Source: Gracilariopsis chorda
Lineage: Eukaryota > Rhodophyta > Florideophyceae > Gracilariales > Gracilariaceae
DNA: 64,000 nucleotides
Assembly: GCA_003194525.1 (NCBI GenBank)
Contig: NBIV01000095.1
Span: 62,001 to 126,000 of the forward strand
Direction: 5' to 3'
The notes under the pieces are model-generated. The model did no database searches, was not told the origin of the DNA, and saw only the letters and a list, made by a program, of their open reading frames with translations. The stretch's first letter is position 1; the number at the start of each line of letters is the position of its first letter. Positions 1 to 11,224 of the stretch are shown piece after piece. The position numbers were made by a program, and so were the translations under genes.

Positions 1-380
1 CACATCGGAAGCAAAGATTTGCTGTCATCGTATTCTTAAAGTTCAGATATAGTGATACTTTCGGATTTTGTAAGTGGTAGCGGTGTAATTTTCATCTCTC
101 TCGGCGGAAGCAAAAACACATACACACGCATACATGGAACAGCACGCACACGTGTGTCCAGAACAGTGCACCAGCACTTTGCGCTCGTAAAACGCTTCTT
201 CTCTCTCTCTTGAACAAATCAATCATTCTTTTTCTCCTTCCGCCACTATTGAAAGCGTATAGCCAGCGGAGAGGATATCTCTCCGGTGTCCCTACCAAAA
301 ATGAAGTTGTTCTGAACAGTCAGTCCGAAGCTTTATGTGAAAAGGGTACAATGGCAGCCCCTAACAAATCCCTTAAGATC
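1..380. other. No gene identified at left edge
   Basis: No convincing coding frame on either strand. A short CT-rich run lies near 195-212. The end of the PIF1-like relic lies just to the right. Confidence 0.5.
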
Positions 381-2124
381 CTAAATCCACAGCAAGGGTA
401 CACGAAGAACATGGGTGCTGTTGAAGGGATTCATCTCAAGATCTTGAGGAATAGTATCGCAAAACCTTTGGATGTACGCGGAAACAGCTCGTTTTGTACC
501 CTCGAATCCGAAGGCCTTGTATATAGATGTGCATCTTGATATGGCCACGTATGCTTGACCGTAATCAAAGGCATATGATAAGTCCGTCTCAACTCGAAAG
601 AGTGACATTCCTTATGACCTATGGATAGTAATTGCCCAACCAAGACTTAGACGTATCTGCAAAACACATGCCAAAAGTTGTGCATTCGTGCCCACCTGGT
701 CCCAATATGTTGGGGAAACTATTTTGTACTTTTCGTTCTCAAACATTACTGCAAGAAGTACTTTCGGGTGTTCCGCACTAGTCGAAAAAATCGCCTATCT
801 CCCTTGACCCTCTTCACAGTTCAGGATTGCTCTAACTTTGTTCTCTGTGAGTAACTTCGGAAACGGATATCGTTGTTCGCTTACCGTAACAAAACCAACC
901 ACAAACCCAGATGACCAATTGACCAGGCCACTGCTTTCCTCTATATGTTTCGTATATAGCACTGGGCATCCTTGCTTGAGGTCAACAGTACCTTCAACTG
1001 AACTAAAACTTTTGGGAGTGGATGTCTCTCGTAAATTATAAATAGAAGAATAATACCGGACTGTGAAACCTGGAAGGGTTTTTAGTCTGCGCATATTATC
1101 AGACTGACCCTGCGATCGAAGTGGTAAGAGCTTCGTAAGACGAAGAATATCACCTCTAGCAGACAGTTCCGGTTCTTCGTGACGGCTTCCAACAATAATG
1201 GCGTTAAAAACATCGCACATATGACTGCTCAAAACGCCTGTTCTGATCTCAGATAAAATACCAAAGAAAACTGGACAAGCCTGGAGATGAGGAGTGCGTA
1301 GAACAAAAAAAGATTTCAATTGTCTTTCTCCATGCCTTAGATTCAAACGCGAAAGAAATATTAGAATTAAACCTGGACTGAACAGGAGCTAGTTGGAAAA
1401 AGTCACCACAGACAACAATTTGAAGCCCACCAAACGCAGAGCGTGATACTTCATTTTCAGGGACTTTAGAGAAATAAAATCGTTTTTGCCTTGCAGCAGA
1501 GCATACGGCCTCCACTAGGTCAAATAAGTGCCCGTCAATCATTGATATTTCATCCACGACTAGAGTATCGACTGCTTGGAGCTTTTTTTGAAGGGACACG
1601 TTGGAGATTGTACGCGTTCGTGCCTGTAATAGAGACAAGTCTCCTAATCCTAAGTGAAGAAATGAATGAACAGTGCTTCCTCCAATTGCAACTCCTGCAG
1701 AACCTGTGCTTGCCGTCACAGCAGCTCGTCTTCCATCCTTACGAAAACTCTTGATGAGCTCGAACAATGTAAATTTTTTTCCAGTTCCTGCAAATCCAGT
1801 GATGAATACGTGTCTCCCATTCAAACCTGCCGTAATTACCTTGCGTTGCAACAGATCCAGACTTTCGGAAGCAGAGGAACCTCTTCTGTGTTCTCTCGGT
1901 AGTTTTGTGATGTAGAAATCTTGTGATGGCACACTGGCTGCTTTCCACATGGAAGAAGCGATTGTGATTCTCTCGGTACGATCTCTGTGCAACTTCATCG
2001 CATATGCCACAGAGCATGGTTTCCAAACAAGTTCAGCAGCAGTACAGGAAGTTTCACGAATGCGCTTGATCCTTTTTGATTTTGGATCGCTTGGTCGTAA
2101 AGATGAATCAAATGCTTTTTTCAA
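381..2124 (-). pseudogene. PIF1: PIF1-family DNA helicase, broken
   Basis: This is a relic of a 5'-3' superfamily 1B helicase of the PIF1 family. The first frame (2124 to 1249) begins with about 85 basic residues, then a P-loop GFAGTGKK (residues 110-117), Walker B VVDEIS (189-194) and motif III GDFFQLAPV (240-248). A frameshift near 1300 leads to a second frame (to 795) with LKQGCPVLYTK and GLVNWSSGFVVGF, typical of the PIF1 2B region. A further frame carries WAITIHRS-stop-GM followed by YGQAYVAISRCTS (motif VI), so the conserved Gln of motif V (KSQGM) is replaced by TAA. The usual GKS/T of the P-loop reads GKK. The N-terminal extension looks more like a host PIF1 than a Helitron helicase. 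With at least two frame breaks and a nonsense codon inside a core motif it cannot encode a working enzyme. Identity of the family is certain; host versus element origin is not. Confidence 0.88.
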
Positions 2125-2954
2125 ATTTTGTTTTTAAGTTTCGCTGGAGACAGTGTCACCAGTGCAATATGAAGGACGCTTTGGCAGCTGAGAACGCGAT
2201 GGCAAACAGACTTATTGAAAACGCGCCATTTCTCAAACAATAAACAAGTTGAAGACCAGGCACATACACGTGTCTAATCGTATATGAATTGGACACGTGT
2301 AAATATCGCAACCAAGATCTACACGTATATCTATACTCTTACACGCGTCCAATCCTAGATAGATTAAGCATGTGTAACCAAACTATGTTCTTTTTCTTTG
2401 AAGTCAATGCAGAAGAGATCTGACGTCTTTTACTTAGCTCTTGAGGGCATTCTATGAGTTTGTAGTTGCACACAGGTTAGTTTTAGTTGATTGGACGCTT
2501 CGCCGCAAACAATTTAATAATACAGTCCAGTACATGTCTTAAATTTATTAAGATGAGAAAACTGCAGCTTCTTCCTTTTGGTATAAGATTTCCAGACCCA
2601 TGATGGCTTATGCAGCCATCTGACTAGAAGCAACTAAATTAATTGCAGCTGCGATGTGTGTGCCTTGTCCTAAACATAACGTTTCCACGCGTAAGAAAAC
2701 GAGCAGAACCAGAGACATCTATTGCACGGTTTCACATTTAGAAAGATGCAATCCGTGATTCAGATACAGCTAAAAACTGTAACACTCAAGATGAAGTCAT
2801 ATTAACGCGGCACTATCAGTCTCACGATGCGCATTTTCACGAAGGTGATAGCGCCAGAACCATTTTAATGGTAGAGCCATCCCTTCACTGGAAAGCAATC
2901 ACCATTCCCCTACGAAGAATAACTATAACGTCCTTTCAGTATCAATATAATCGA
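2125..2954. other. Gene-free stretch with CACGTGT repeats
   Basis: No coding signal. Between 2262 and 2385 there are several ACACGTGT/ACACGCGT-like words, including an inverted repeat of 13 bp with one mismatch (2266-2278 and 2288-2300, 9-nt loop). Otherwise nothing seen. Confidence 0.5.
2266..2300. repeat. 13-bp inverted repeat (ACACGTGTCTAAT arms)
   Basis: The arms ACACGTGTCTAAT and ATTGGACACGTGT are reverse complements apart from one base, separated by 9 nt. It may be an element end or a protein-binding palindrome. No partner was found that would define a transposon. Confidence 0.6.
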
Positions 2955-4714
2955 TTAAAACGAGTCCGAGTCTAAAATATCGAGAAGCGGTTTCTTTACC
3001 ATTCCCACTTTCAGTTTTTCTCCACTTCTCTCCCTGCGTTTTCGAGTGCTTTCGTACCCCAAGGAACGGGGTTTAGCTTTCAGGCTGGTAACGCTTCTGT
3101 TATAAGTTATCGTTAAAAAGTATTGCTCTTGTATAGCTCTCCAATAGCCAACACCGTCATTTGTAGTGGCCCTAATCAGAAGCTGAGTTTCGTGATCCGA
3201 GAACCGTCCGGTTAACGGCGGTCCGAGTTTCTGTTTAGAGATAGGCTGCACACACTCATACTCATCTGAATCGAAATCATCCACATATTTCAAAGTGCTT
3301 CCTACTTCTTCAGGTACGACATAAGCGGCTAATTCAACAGAATTAGGTCTGTTTTTTGACTGTTGCTCACGTCAATGAACAAATTCTCCTCCAAGTTTTC
3401 TTTCGTGTCTGAAAGAAACAAAGGAAGGAGTTTTCGCTGCAGTGTCACGGCAGTCTTCAGTAGAAAGTTGCCAGTAGACTAGCCAGGTGTCTGAGAGAAC
3501 GATATTCCAATCTTTCCCAGAGTAGTTTGAACTTCCAAGTCAGTAAGGTTCAAATGGGCTTCAAGTTCGCCTAAACTGATAACTGCCTGCACAATAGCGT
3601 CTCCCTTCACTCTGTTTAATTCTACTGTTTTATTTGAGGACAGAAAAAGCGATTTCACCACCCCTTTGAGCTCTCATGTCCCGCTAAGGGCTTCAAACGT
3701 TTTGGATTTATGCCCCAAGTTCATTAAAAGGTATTTGAGAACGAATCGTATTCACGGTATTTCGATGAATCTTACTGCCATCTGATCCAGAAATCAAATT
3801 GTCACAGATTGCGATTTTTGATATGTCGAAAGGAGCTTTGTGCATTAGACTCACTGCTACACGATCGTATTCAGAAGCTCGACAGACTGCTTTCACGGCG
3901 TGATCCTGAGAGCTAAGAATTTCAGAATATGGTACATTCTTTTCTTCTGATTGGCTCGCAATGCTTTTCATTTTGGCAAGCACAGCCCTGAGCTCGACCT
4001 CCGTGATTCTCATCAAAGCAGTTATTTCTCCCGTCTTTGACTCTTTTTCACCACATAACTTACTAAGAACATGTAGTAAAGAGCATATCATACCAGAAGT
4101 GAGCAATATCTTTCCACAAATCTCAATTGAACAAATAGAAAGGAGCCCACTCAAATACTTCTGAAAGTCAGATGTCTCACCTGAGGCACTATAAGCTCCG
4201 GTTGACAACATCTTCTTTGTCTTTTGGGAGTCAAATCCGAAAGGATTTGGCTCTCGACTCGTTTCTGTTGAACAGTTCCAGTTGAGGCGGAGCAGAATCA
4301 ATGCATGGCTCAAACTCTTGTTCCTGAGCACATATTTCTGATGTCGGGTTTATATTAAGCATATTGGATGATGCTTTTGCTTCTATGAAGTCTTTCTTTT
4401 CCAATTCTGTTGCCCCGTCACCTGATTCATTCGGCGTGAACGAAATGTGCTTCTTCTGTTCATTCAAAATTGACATGCACTTGTTGAAGCACTCTACTCC
4501 CGATCTATGCGTTGGAGTACCCCCCCTTTTTTCCAACAAGTTCCAGAACTCTAGACCTTCATATGCCTGGTTGCCATTTGATATGGCTTCAGTTACGATA
4601 TCCTCGATGAAAAGGACCTCGGCTTTAGTCCGTTGCGAGACGGAAGTCTTATTTTCTGGTGTAGCGGGCGTTGAAATTTTAGACAGCTTCGGTTGGATAT
4701 GGATTCTACTCTGA
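2955..4714 (-). pseudogene. Decayed gene with Myb/SANT-like segments
   Basis: Several adjacent minus-strand frames look like one protein. The upstream part (4714 to 4231) reads without a stop and holds a segment with IEDIVTEAIS and GLEFWNLLEKRG, spaced like a Rap1/SANT-type Myb helix set. The middle frame (4331 to 3708) is helical with no known motif. A short frame (3661 to 3479) follows and runs past a stop into more plausible coding sequence. The last frame (3293 to 2955) has GRFSDHETQLL, VGYWRAI and TSLKAKPR, resembling a telobox-type Myb repeat. Frames change at about 4300, 3680 and 3400. This could be several exons or, given the stops inside otherwise coherent sequence, a dead gene. The Myb assignment is by eye and weak; a chromatin or telomere role is only a guess. 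Confidence 0.4.
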
Positions 4715-4965
4715 AAACCACAAGAGCAGTCAATGGATTAGATAAGAGGTAATAAGACGACGATTACATATACACACGTCTGCATCTGCGCGAACACAAA
4801 AATTATCAACTAATGTAAACGACCACGTGTAATACGGGCCTATTTATAAATCTAGAATATAGAGAGATGGTATAGATACCCTCTAAACGCTTAAGAGCGT
4901 TGAAGCAATTGCATGTAGAAAGCACGTACAGAAAACATGCCAAAGCGGAAGTATTCGACAGTCCT

Positions 4966-5781
4966 TTAGATTTTACTGCTATCTTTTGCCAGGAGGTCCA
5001 GAATAAAAGTATTAAAAACCGATAAGAGCACTTCGGTTAGACAAAGACGCCATTGTGCATGCATTCTGCAGGCTGTATCACTGCTCTGCTCTTCGCGATT
5101 ATGATTATGATAAATGTCTGTAGTGAGGACTCTACGATACCTTTCAATATGCAAGTAATTTTCTGAGCTGTCTCCTGTTCTTCTCCGCTTCTGCAGGGTA
5201 CATTTTGGGGGCTTATACACAAGACCGGATTCATAGAGTATTTGTCCAGCTTTGCGAACATGTGTTTTGCGTGTTACTTTTCCCCGTTTTGCATTTGACA
5301 TAGCATAAAAACTACCTTCTAGAGGTCTCGACACTACATTATTCAACGTTGGAAATACTTCTCTCTCCCTCGCCTATACCTCTGCAGAGCTCGGAGCATT
5401 GCGAACTGATTTTAAGTGCAGCTTTTGATCTGAAAGGTTACGGACGGCAAAGACGCCCATGCCTTCATCTCCAATGACGCTACGAACATGGAAAGGGAAC
5501 GAATGACTTCAAGTGTTCAGTGAAATGTATCCTTTTTGAGGTCGTGTTCCGTTTCCAATTGTCTGAAGTGCCACCGAATAATTTCCGCCAATGTAGAGTT
5601 TGTGCTTTTGTCGTTGAGAAATTGTTGGGAAAGCAACATCTACCTTTGTTCTGCTTCTCTCAAGTCTTAGTCCTGCTTGAGACGAATTGCGCAGTCCCGA
5701 TCTCTCAGTACCTTCATCACGGCTTGCTTTCAAGACTGCAATTTGTTCAAAAAAGATGTAAGTGACTGCATGTATGCCCAA
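4966..5781 (-). pseudogene. Unidentified decayed ORF
   Basis: One minus-strand frame from 5781 to 4966 is coherent except for stops near 5508 and 5390. The middle reads VIGDEGMGVFAVRNLSD, which recalls the opening GxGVFA of SET domains, and the end is Lys/Arg rich. No full SET core (NHSC, catalytic Tyr) was found, so I do not assign a function. It lies between two other broken minus-strand genes with the same orientation. Confidence 0.35.
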
Positions 5782-5842
5782 GAGCGCCTTGTTGTGGCCG
5801 CCTACGTCCCTTCATATTGGAACTGGGCGATTTTATCGCACT

Positions 5843-7520
5843 CTAATGGAATGGGGTCCAGCACACCAAATCGCAAAGCAGTGAAAGACGTTTTTGGATG
5901 CCATAGCATATATCGTCCAGAAGTTGGTCAGATATTAGAGGACAAAAAACGTCAATCGTTGCATGCTTAAATGCCAGAATCATTGCATTTCCGAAACCAA
6001 ACTTAAACTTTGACAAAAAAATGTTCGTTTGAGCCGATGTTGTTACTCTCACTTCCTGACGGAGAATACTTTCAACAAATCGTATGGCAACTGGAGCCAG
6101 CCACCACGGGTTCTCGTTCATGTCAACAGCATTAGTGCTATTTGACTCATCCTCTAAGATGTGAGTGAAATGATCGAGGTATTGGGATCTCTGATAAAGC
6201 TTGTGAACGAAATCCGAGTGGCACGTAGATTCATCGTTATTAAGAAACCTGTATCTCTTCGAAAACAGTTGCGGATCCTATATAGCTGAAATTGGAATCA
6301 TAGCGTTGGTGTAGAATGAAAGAATGCTCTCCAGAGCCGCAGAATGGTTTTCTACTGTGAAATCGTTCGAGGACATTGATACTCTTCTGGTTGCAGTCAT
6401 ACGCGACTCTGGCCATTTTGACCCTTCTTCCAACTTCTTCGGGAGCATGTCTAAGTTTTGCAGAGAAATTAAATGCTCTGTTTTTCGACGATTATGAGCC
6501 ACTTCCACACGTGTTCGCTTTGACATATTTTGAGTTCTCCGATGAGCTTCTAGTCCTTTGCAAGTATCAGACCACATCACACGCACAAAAAAGATGGCCA
6601 ATGCTGAAAACCCACGGGTAATTGTGGATGCATTCTGATGGACTCTGTATTCCGTAATCATTTCAACAACAATGGCTGACAGTGCTGAATGAATTTGTTA
6701 TAGAGTACTATGCCTTCCTCTTTCGTAGCTGACTTATGTCAGTGGTTTCGTATCCAGATACTCAAGTAAATGGTGGTTACGAGGTGGCCATGATAAAATC
6801 ATATGGACCAGTAAAGCACTTGGAGTCTCTGTTCGACGCTTCTGGTCTTTGAGCAGTTGCATGACAGGACTAGTTCTTGGTTTTTCACTCTCTGTCCTTG
6901 GAACGCCCTCCAAAAATTCTCGTCTATTCCTAATACCCTTGAAACCATAATACAAGGATATCCAAGCACAAAACACGAAACGTCCATTCCAGTACCCTGC
7001 ATAACGTAGGGAGGGTCTAACATTATTCCAGTTTGTGGATTGCATAGATTCTCCATCCACGAAGCATTTTGCTGCCTCAATAGAAGCCCAAGTAGTCAGA
7101 AGGCACAATTCACTAAAAACCGATGGTGTGTAAAAACGTTTTATAACTCTAATGGTGAGGATTAGTCCTTTTCACTTGTTTGATTGGTTCCCAATACAGA
7201 ACGCCTTGCAGCAAGATATGAATGTCTCACTTGATGCATTAGATATTCCTCAATATCCATTTCAAGTTCGTGAACGTCAGACCGAATATAGACAGGAAAA
7301 GAATCACTTGTTGCACTTTCAGATTCAAACTGAGGCAGGTGGTGGGATCACCACCACTGCAGTATTTGGATGCCTCCCAAACTTGAATCTGAAAATACTA
7401 GACTTATGTCCTCGTCAGACAAAGCATCTCTGTATCTCTGTTACCCAAGCAACAACTTTGCTTCATTCAAGTAAGAAATTCTGGCGTCCATCGAATAAGA
7501 AACCTCTATTCGTATTGGAC
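5843..7520 (-). pseudogene. Long unidentified gene relic with in-frame stops
   Basis: From 7108 to 5843 a single frame keeps protein-like composition for about 420 codons but is cut by several stops (in the stretches around 6734, 6700 and 6277). Upstream, at about 7520 to 7160, another frame reads as an acidic N-terminal part with motifs such as RYRDALSDEDIS and DVHELEMDIEEYL, again with stops. A splice or frame change near 7150 joins it to RVIKRFYTPSVFSELCLL. I do not recognise the family; there are no transmembrane or zinc motifs. Sharing of one frame across stop codons is the evidence that it was one gene and has decayed. Confidence 0.45.
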
Positions 7521-8089
7521 TTTTCCTTTCGAATGTGAAGGTCATACATTAAGAAGTCGAACGAAGACTTCAGGTCACGTTCAAATATTGTATGTTTCTT
7601 GCTACCTTTCCGTTGTCCTTATTACTGTGCTTGAAGGCTTAAAAACCCCACAAGAAGTGGATTATTATCAAATCCGTTGGTATGAATACGAATATGATGG
7701 AACCGATCAAAGACCTCTAAAGGTCAAATTTCTCTCAATTTAACCGAGGGAATAGGACATCCATACCGGTAACGGGGGATAGAGGCCAAGTAGGGTGGAA
7801 CCGTACCCAGTCTCCGAATGTTATCACGTGACCGCGAAGAGGAGCAGCTCGAAGAAGAGAATACAAAGAAGAACATCCCCGTGGATGGAACAAGAAGTTG
7901 ATGAACTGTAGTAAATAGAATATTATCGGATTAACGGTTATACCTCATTAAAGTTATAAAGAAGAGAACTCATGATGATGATTAAAAGTATGAATTTGAG
8001 AATTTAGAAGAAGAATTGAGAAAAAAGTACGAAGAACTGCAAGTTTGGTTCAATCCAGAAGCTATCACAAGATCTATCACTTATATGTG
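7521..8089. other. No gene; coding-like debris on plus
   Basis: Short plus-strand stretches look like former coding sequence (for example VDYYQIRWYEYEYDGTD near 7650 and EELRKKYEELQVWFNPEA near 8010), but stops and frame changes interrupt them. No family can be named. Confidence 0.3.
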
Positions 8090-8633
8090 AAAGTAAAAAT
8101 ATTGAGTACAAGTTATCCCGAAGAAGGGCCCGCACCAGAGTGACTGGTTGAATTAGGATACTTCGCCGTGGCGAAGGCCAAGAGCTGTCAACATCTATCT
8201 TATCTGTAGGTATCGTGATTACAATTTTCTGGAGGTTCTCGCGCAACGCAATGACGTGGGAGTTAGTTACAACCGGAGTCGGTACGTTGGCTGGAGGTCG
8301 CGACTCACTCATCTGAGATACGAAGCCCGACACCCCGGGAGTATCTGATTGGCAGGACGCTCAAGTGTCGCTCGGATCAAGTGAATCCATTGACTGTCCA
8401 GGGTAAAGGCCGCCAATCTCGTTGACCTTGTCGTCCATCGTCGGACGATCGAATTCGAACGACAGCTCGTAGTCGTCATGGAACACGAATGCTCTCGGAT
8501 GAACGGGTGGCATGGTCTGCAAAGGACTGCGTTCCTCAAATGCCTGAGCACGGGACACCGTGGCACTGACCTACGAGTCGTAATAAAAAAGATCCCAAGC
8601 GGCTGGTTGCCAGTGGCTCGGGGACTTGTCACG
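8090..8633 (-). pseudogene. Unidentified ORF remnant with one in-frame stop
   Basis: On the minus strand one frame runs from about 8600 to 8090, broken only by a stop near 8361. It contains HDDYELSFEFDRPTMDDK and PTPVVTNSHVIALRENL. The Pro/Ser-rich, acidic composition resembles N-terminal parts of retrotransposon gag proteins, but no knuckle or capsid motif follows. An element remnant is the most likely reading. Confidence 0.3.
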
Positions 8634-11224
8634 AGGAGTTCTTGGACCCTTATAATTGTTGTCCCACAGAACGGTAAGCCAGTTGACTTAGCCAGTCACA
8701 TTTATGATGTGTAAGACTTCATCCACATCGTCTTAACATCCTAATGCGTTTTACAGGTCGAGCGGTTTGATGATTTTCCAAACCATCGGCGGTTTGAAGA
8801 AAAGACGATAATTTTCATAAGCTTCCCAGAGGAGGAAAACCGCTACGCGGGACGCCCACGCTGCGGCAATGAGTGACCAATAACCGCACCTCGTATCAAC
8901 GATGACGAAGGAACTTATGTACGTAAGTTACACACGGACGCAGTTTGGCGAAGAACCCTTGAGTACCTCAACCTGACACAACCACGGCGATAAAGCTGCA
9001 AATTGACCCCTGAAAGTTTGCAGGAGATATCTTTCGGTTTCAAAATGAGTGTATGGAGTCAAATTCCCGTCTCAGGAGCGCTACTTGCGCGCAAATCTAA
9101 TCTTCTCGGAGGACGACGCTTGCCTTCTGGAACTTCGGATGAATTGAAATTCTTTATGGATGATTGGTCTCCCCCATCAGATTATTTCAGACTCGATGGT
9201 TACCTGCGGTGCAGTTTCGAAGCGTGCCGTATCGAACTGAGCCGGGGTAACCCCATAGGATAATTTGCGAAAGGTGCGATACCTCCATAAGTCGAAATCG
9301 TATTGGATGGGAGTCAAGTGTTGACTTGGATTACGCATCAGCCGTGATATACCAGTGGCGTCATTTTTCCTTGGGCCCTATCCAGGTTCCCTCCAATGTG
9401 GAGATTTATCCTTAAGAGGTTAGAATCCAGCGCAATGCGCCCCTGCCAATCGGGTGAGGTGATCATGTCAAGTGGAAACCCACCAGAGAGACCGCTCTCG
9501 TGTGCGTAGCACTAGATAAGTGGCAAGTTGAAAACCTCAGATGGGTAAAATCAAAGAGCTTGCAGGTAAAATGAAGGTTTTCTAAGAGATCCCATAGTTC
9601 TATGGTTACTCTGTGAGCCTACTCGAGTTTGTTACTCACGGCCGGAGTACCCTGAGTAGAGTTCCAGGAGCGGGCGTGTACCGAAGAGATTATCGGAGCC
9701 TTACTGTGAGGCAATGAAGACGTAGGAAACTGGCTCATTCTGGAAGATGACCGAGGGTTACTTCCAGACTGAAAAGCACCCGCTCCTGTGTTGTGCTGGT
9801 TAGAGTTGTTGGAGATCATTTTTGAGTATAAAGTATCGGATTTGAGGCTGTAGGCGTTCGTGTAGCGCACTAGGCCTCGCCCTTATTTAAGGCTAGAGGC
9901 CCGGTCGCCACAGTGCAGCCGCACTGTTAATTTAGAGGGCGGTGCCCTGAAATTCTTAGGTTTGATGGAACTGCCACGCTGCACTATGCGTTCATTGGGC
10001 ATTGCGTGTAAACGTGTTGCACCGGCCTTTGGACGACTGCAGCGTGCGGGCCCGAGTAAACTTGTATAATTATGTAATTTATTTCTTAGAGTACACTAAC
10101 TTGAAGACAGATGTCGTAGCGGCCGGCCGTACTAGTGTGCCGATCTCGCGCTCAAGCTTCTAAGTAAAGTCCCCCGTACTCTTGATGGCGTCAGATCTTT
10201 AGTTCTAGTATTTCAAAGCAAGTCCTCCTGGACCTATACCCCTGTTGACGCTGACAATACAGGCTATAGTCTGCGCAACTATTGTCAATGTCCATCTAGT
10301 GTCCCACAGTCGCTGGATATTACCCACTTATTCCTCCTTAGTATTAACGTTCTGACGCAGGTACTGCGCATTGCGCTGTAGCTTGGCCCGTTCCGGTACT
10401 GGCAACCCTGCCGTCTGAATAGACAGTCGAACTATTGTTTGAACACCACACTTGGGTGAGAACGCAAACCCGGTTACTGGGCATCGGTTACTTCGAGTAC
10501 CAGACGACACGGGGTTAGCAGACGTACACCTCCGGGCTCTGGTACAATCTCAGCGATATCCTGCTCTTCTGTATCCTCCCGTTGGACGTTCGGGCAAATC
10601 GTGGTACACGACGCAAGCGTAGGCCCTCGTACGTACGCTTGTCCAATCGTGGGGCTGCGCCCATGTTTCACGTCACTATGTGACGTTTCCGCTTGAGCGA
10701 AAGGTCTTTTGTTGAATCCGACACGTCGTTACTACTTCTATTAGACGCTGGTTCTTTTGGGAGTTGTAGGCAAGGCCCAGTACTCGTAGTTCCGTTGGAA
10801 GCATAGAGCCGAGCTTGGAACTTGAAATATTCTTGGCCAGCTAGGCTCCTCCTGCCAAGCTCTGCTTGCTGTTAGCTTCGCTGATAGCGGCTAACCTCCT
10901 GGGTAGCGCATTGTGCTAAATATGTTGGTTTACCATCCTAGAATCCTGAGACCTTCAGTTTCCTCTTCTGACGCATTTTTTCCTTGGCAGTATCTGGCCA
11001 TTGTGCACTTTGTCCAAGTTGTCTACCCAATCAGGTAGATCGTTTCAGCATTTAAAGTCGAACGATATTTTGTCCTTGTCGGTAGTGGTCGTAAGAAAAG
11101 TTCCGATAAGAACTTTGGTGTGCCTTGCAGTGAAAATAAGCTGTCCAGACTCTTCTGAGTCGTTCAGTTGGCACATGGCCAAGCATTCGAAACTTTGCAG
11201 TGATAGATATTTGGAGAGTCTGCC
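8634..11224. other. Gene-poor, probably element-derived
   Basis: No recognisable protein. Small frames exist (9619-9870 minus, Ser/Asn rich; 10,328-10,671 minus) but have no family features. A 7-bp perfect hairpin (ACAGTGC, loop AGCC, GCACTGT) lies at 9910-9927. The stretch sits between other gag-like remnants, so it is probably old retroelement DNA. Confidence 0.35.

Noticed and set aside
210-539. 109-codon plus-strand ORF
   Set aside because: It is antisense to the PIF1 relic tail, with no domain and no codon coherence.
5400-5510. SET-domain methyltransferase
   Set aside because: Only one short motif (GMGVFAVRNL) is compatible; the catalytic core of SET was not found, so no function is claimed.
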